Source of the DNA: an uncultured Lachnospiraceae bacterium
GTDB lineage: Bacteria > Bacillota > Clostridia > Lachnospirales > Lachnospiraceae
Length of the DNA: 6,199 bases
Assembly (NCBI GenBank): GCA_910585395.1
Contig: CAJUCK010000059.1
Span: 11,377 to 17,575 of the forward strand
Direction: 5' to 3'
The translations under genes and the position numbers were made by a program. Of the stretch, positions 4,940 through 6,199 are shown in pieces (positions within the stretch are counted from its first letter, which is position 1; each line of letters begins with the position of its first letter). The notes below the pieces were generated by a model. It saw only the letters and a program-made list of their open reading frames with translations. It had not been told where the DNA came from and ran no database searches.

Positions 4940-4957
4940 CATAAATAGCTGATTTAT
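4922..4957. repeat. Two adjoining inverted repeats over the tuf -10 and start point
   Basis: ATGATTAT (4922-4929) and ATAATCAT (4935-4942) form a perfect 8-bp dyad with a 5-base centre, and its right arm contains most of the -10. ATAAAT (4941-4946) and ATTTAT (4952-4957) form a perfect 6-bp dyad with loop AGCTG, sharing two bases with the first. Neither is followed by a U-run, so they do not look like terminators. They could be operator-like DNA or hairpins in read-through mRNA. A short GC hairpin (GCCC 4969-4972, GGGC 4977-4980) follows in the leader. Confidence 0.5.
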
Positions 4958-5005
4958 ATTATGAGACAGCCCATAGGGGCAGAAAATTAAGGAGGACGTT
5001 ATAAA

Positions 5006-6193
5006 ATGGCTAAAGCTAAATTTGAAAGAACTAAACCGCATTGCAATATCGGAACCATTGGTCATGTAGACCATGGTAAAACTACTTTAACAGCAGCTAT
5101 CACAAAAGTTTTATCTGAGAGAGTAGATGGAAATGAAGCTACTGATTTTGAAAATATCGACAAAGCTCCAGAAGAGAGAGAAAGAGGTATCACTATCTCT
5201 ACCGCTCACGTTGAGTATGAGACAGATAAGAGACACTATGCACACGTTGACTGCCCAGGCCATGCTGACTATGTAAAGAACATGATCACTGGTGCAGCTC
5301 AGATGGATGGAGCAATTCTTGTTGTTGCTGCTACTGATGGTGTAATGGCTCAGACCAAAGAGCATATCCTGTTATCCCGTCAGGTAGGTGTGCCTTATAT
5401 CGTTGTATTCATGAACAAATGTGATATGGTTGACGACGAAGAGCTGCTTGAATTGGTTGAGATGGAAATTACTGAAATTCTGGAAGAGTATGAATTCACA
5501 GACTGCCCAATTATCAAAGGTTCTGCTTTAAAGGCTCTGGAAGATCCTAAGGGAGAATGGGGCGACAAGGTTATGGAACTGATGGCAGCAGTAGATGAGC
5601 ATATTCCAGATCCTCAGCGTGCAACTGATCAGCCGTTCCTGATGCCTATCGAGGATATCTTTACTATTACTGGTCGTGGAACTGTTGCTACTGGTAGAGT
5701 AGAGCGTGGTGTTCTTCATGTAAATGAAGAAGTTGAAATCGTTGGTATCAAAGAAGAGACTAAGAAGACAGTTGTAACAGGTATTGAGATGTTCCGTAAA
5801 CTGTTAGATGAGGCTCAGGCTGGTGATAACATTGGTGCTCTGCTTCGTGGTGTTCAGAGAACTGAAATCGAAAGAGGACAGGTTTTGGCTAAACCAGGTA
5901 CGGTTACCTGCCATACCAAATTTACTGCTCAGGTATACGTTCTGACCAAAGATGAAGGTGGACGTCATACTCCGTTCTTCAACAACTACAGACCTCAGTT
6001 CTATTTCAGAACAACTGACGTAACAGGTGTCTGCAACTTGCCGGATGGAACAGAAATGTGCATGCCTGGCGATAACGTAGAGATGAGCATCGAGTTGATT
6101 CATCCTATCGCTATGGAGCAGGGTCTTACATTCGCTATTCGTGAGGGTGGCAGAACTGTTGGTTCTGGTCGTGTGGCTACTATCATCGAGTAA
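5006..6193 (+). CDS. tuf: Elongation factor Tu
   Basis: A 395-residue GTPase that carries aminoacyl-tRNA to the ribosomal A site. It is complete, ending in RTVGSGRVATIIE with TAA at 6191-6193. Domain 1 motifs: GHVDHGKT (19-26), RGITIS (60-65, T62 in switch I), DCPGH (82-86) with catalytic H86, NKCD (137-140) and SAL (173-175). Domains II and III follow, with GRGTVATGRVERG in domain II and GGRHTPFFNNYRPQFYFRTTDVTG in domain III (outlined: GGRHTPFF, then RPQFYFRT). Length is normal for the family. ATG at 5006 has AAGGAGG at 4989-4995, 10 bases upstream. It follows fusA by 113 bases and probably receives both read-through from rpsL and transcripts from its own promoter. Only six bases remain after the stop, so its terminator and any following gene lie outside the window. 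Confidence 0.99.
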   Translation: MAKAKFERTKPHCNIGTIGHVDHGKTTLTAAITKVLSERVDGNEATDFENIDKAPEERERGITISTAHVEYETDKRHYAHVDCPGHADYVKNMITGAAQMDGAILVVAATDGVMAQTKEHILLSRQVGVPYIVVFMNKCDMVDDEELLELVEMEITEILEEYEFTDCPIIKGSALKALEDPKGEWGDKVMELMAAVDEHIPDPQRATDQPFLMPIEDIFTITGRGTVATGRVERGVLHVNEEVEIVGIKEETKKTVVTGIEMFRKLLDEAQAGDNIGALLRGVQRTEIERGQVLAKPGTVTCHTKFTAQVYVLTKDEGGRHTPFFNNYRPQFYFRTTDVTGVCNLPDGTEMCMPGDNVEMSIELIHPIAMEQGLTFAIREGGRTVGSGRVATIIE

Positions 6194-6199
6194 TTAGTA

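Noticed and set aside
3403..6103. Long open frames on the - strand and in alternative frames within fusA and tuf
   Set aside because: They are shadows of highly expressed coding sequence, with no ribosome binding sites or protein-like composition.

Overview
The window comes from a low-to-moderate GC Gram-positive bacterium, most likely a clostridial Firmicute of the Lachnospiraceae type. This rests on strong AGGAGG ribosome binding sites, TTGACA/TATAAT promoters, a 140-residue S12 of the Firmicute form, and the protein sequences of S7, EF-G and EF-Tu. The genus cannot be fixed from sequence reading alone.

Left part (1-1450). The C-terminal end of an ABC-2 type exporter permease runs off the left edge on the + strand. 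It converges on trhA, a PAQR/hemolysin III family membrane protein on the - strand, and two hairpins with U-rich tails lie between them. trhA is divergent from the ribosomal operon. The 370-base gap 1081-1450 holds the trhA ribosome binding site, a trhA promoter overlaid by two inverted repeats, a cluster of TGGCA/TGCCA sites, and an exact-consensus promoter (TTGACA, 17 bases, TATAAT) for the operon.

Right part (1451-6199). This is the classic str operon, in order: rpsL (S12), rpsG (S7), fusA (EF-G), tuf (EF-Tu), all complete and intact. Together they supply two small-subunit proteins (decoding site and head assembly) and the two elongation GTPases, one delivering aminoacyl-tRNA and one driving translocation. 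The spacers are long for a bacterial ribosomal protein operon (265, 168 and 113 bases). The rpsL-rpsG spacer folds on paper into three consecutive structured domains, including a three-way junction. The fusA-tuf spacer carries a near-consensus promoter that would let tuf be transcribed on its own. Start codons run ATG, GTG, TTG, ATG along the operon.

There is no mobile element, CRISPR array, tRNA or rRNA gene, and no clearly new protein system. The protein genes are ordinary housekeeping genes. The most interesting content is non-coding: the structured rpsL-rpsG spacer, a candidate autoregulatory RNA, and the dyads over the trhA and tuf promoters. rpoBC does not lie immediately upstream of rpsL, so the str genes here have their own start of transcription.
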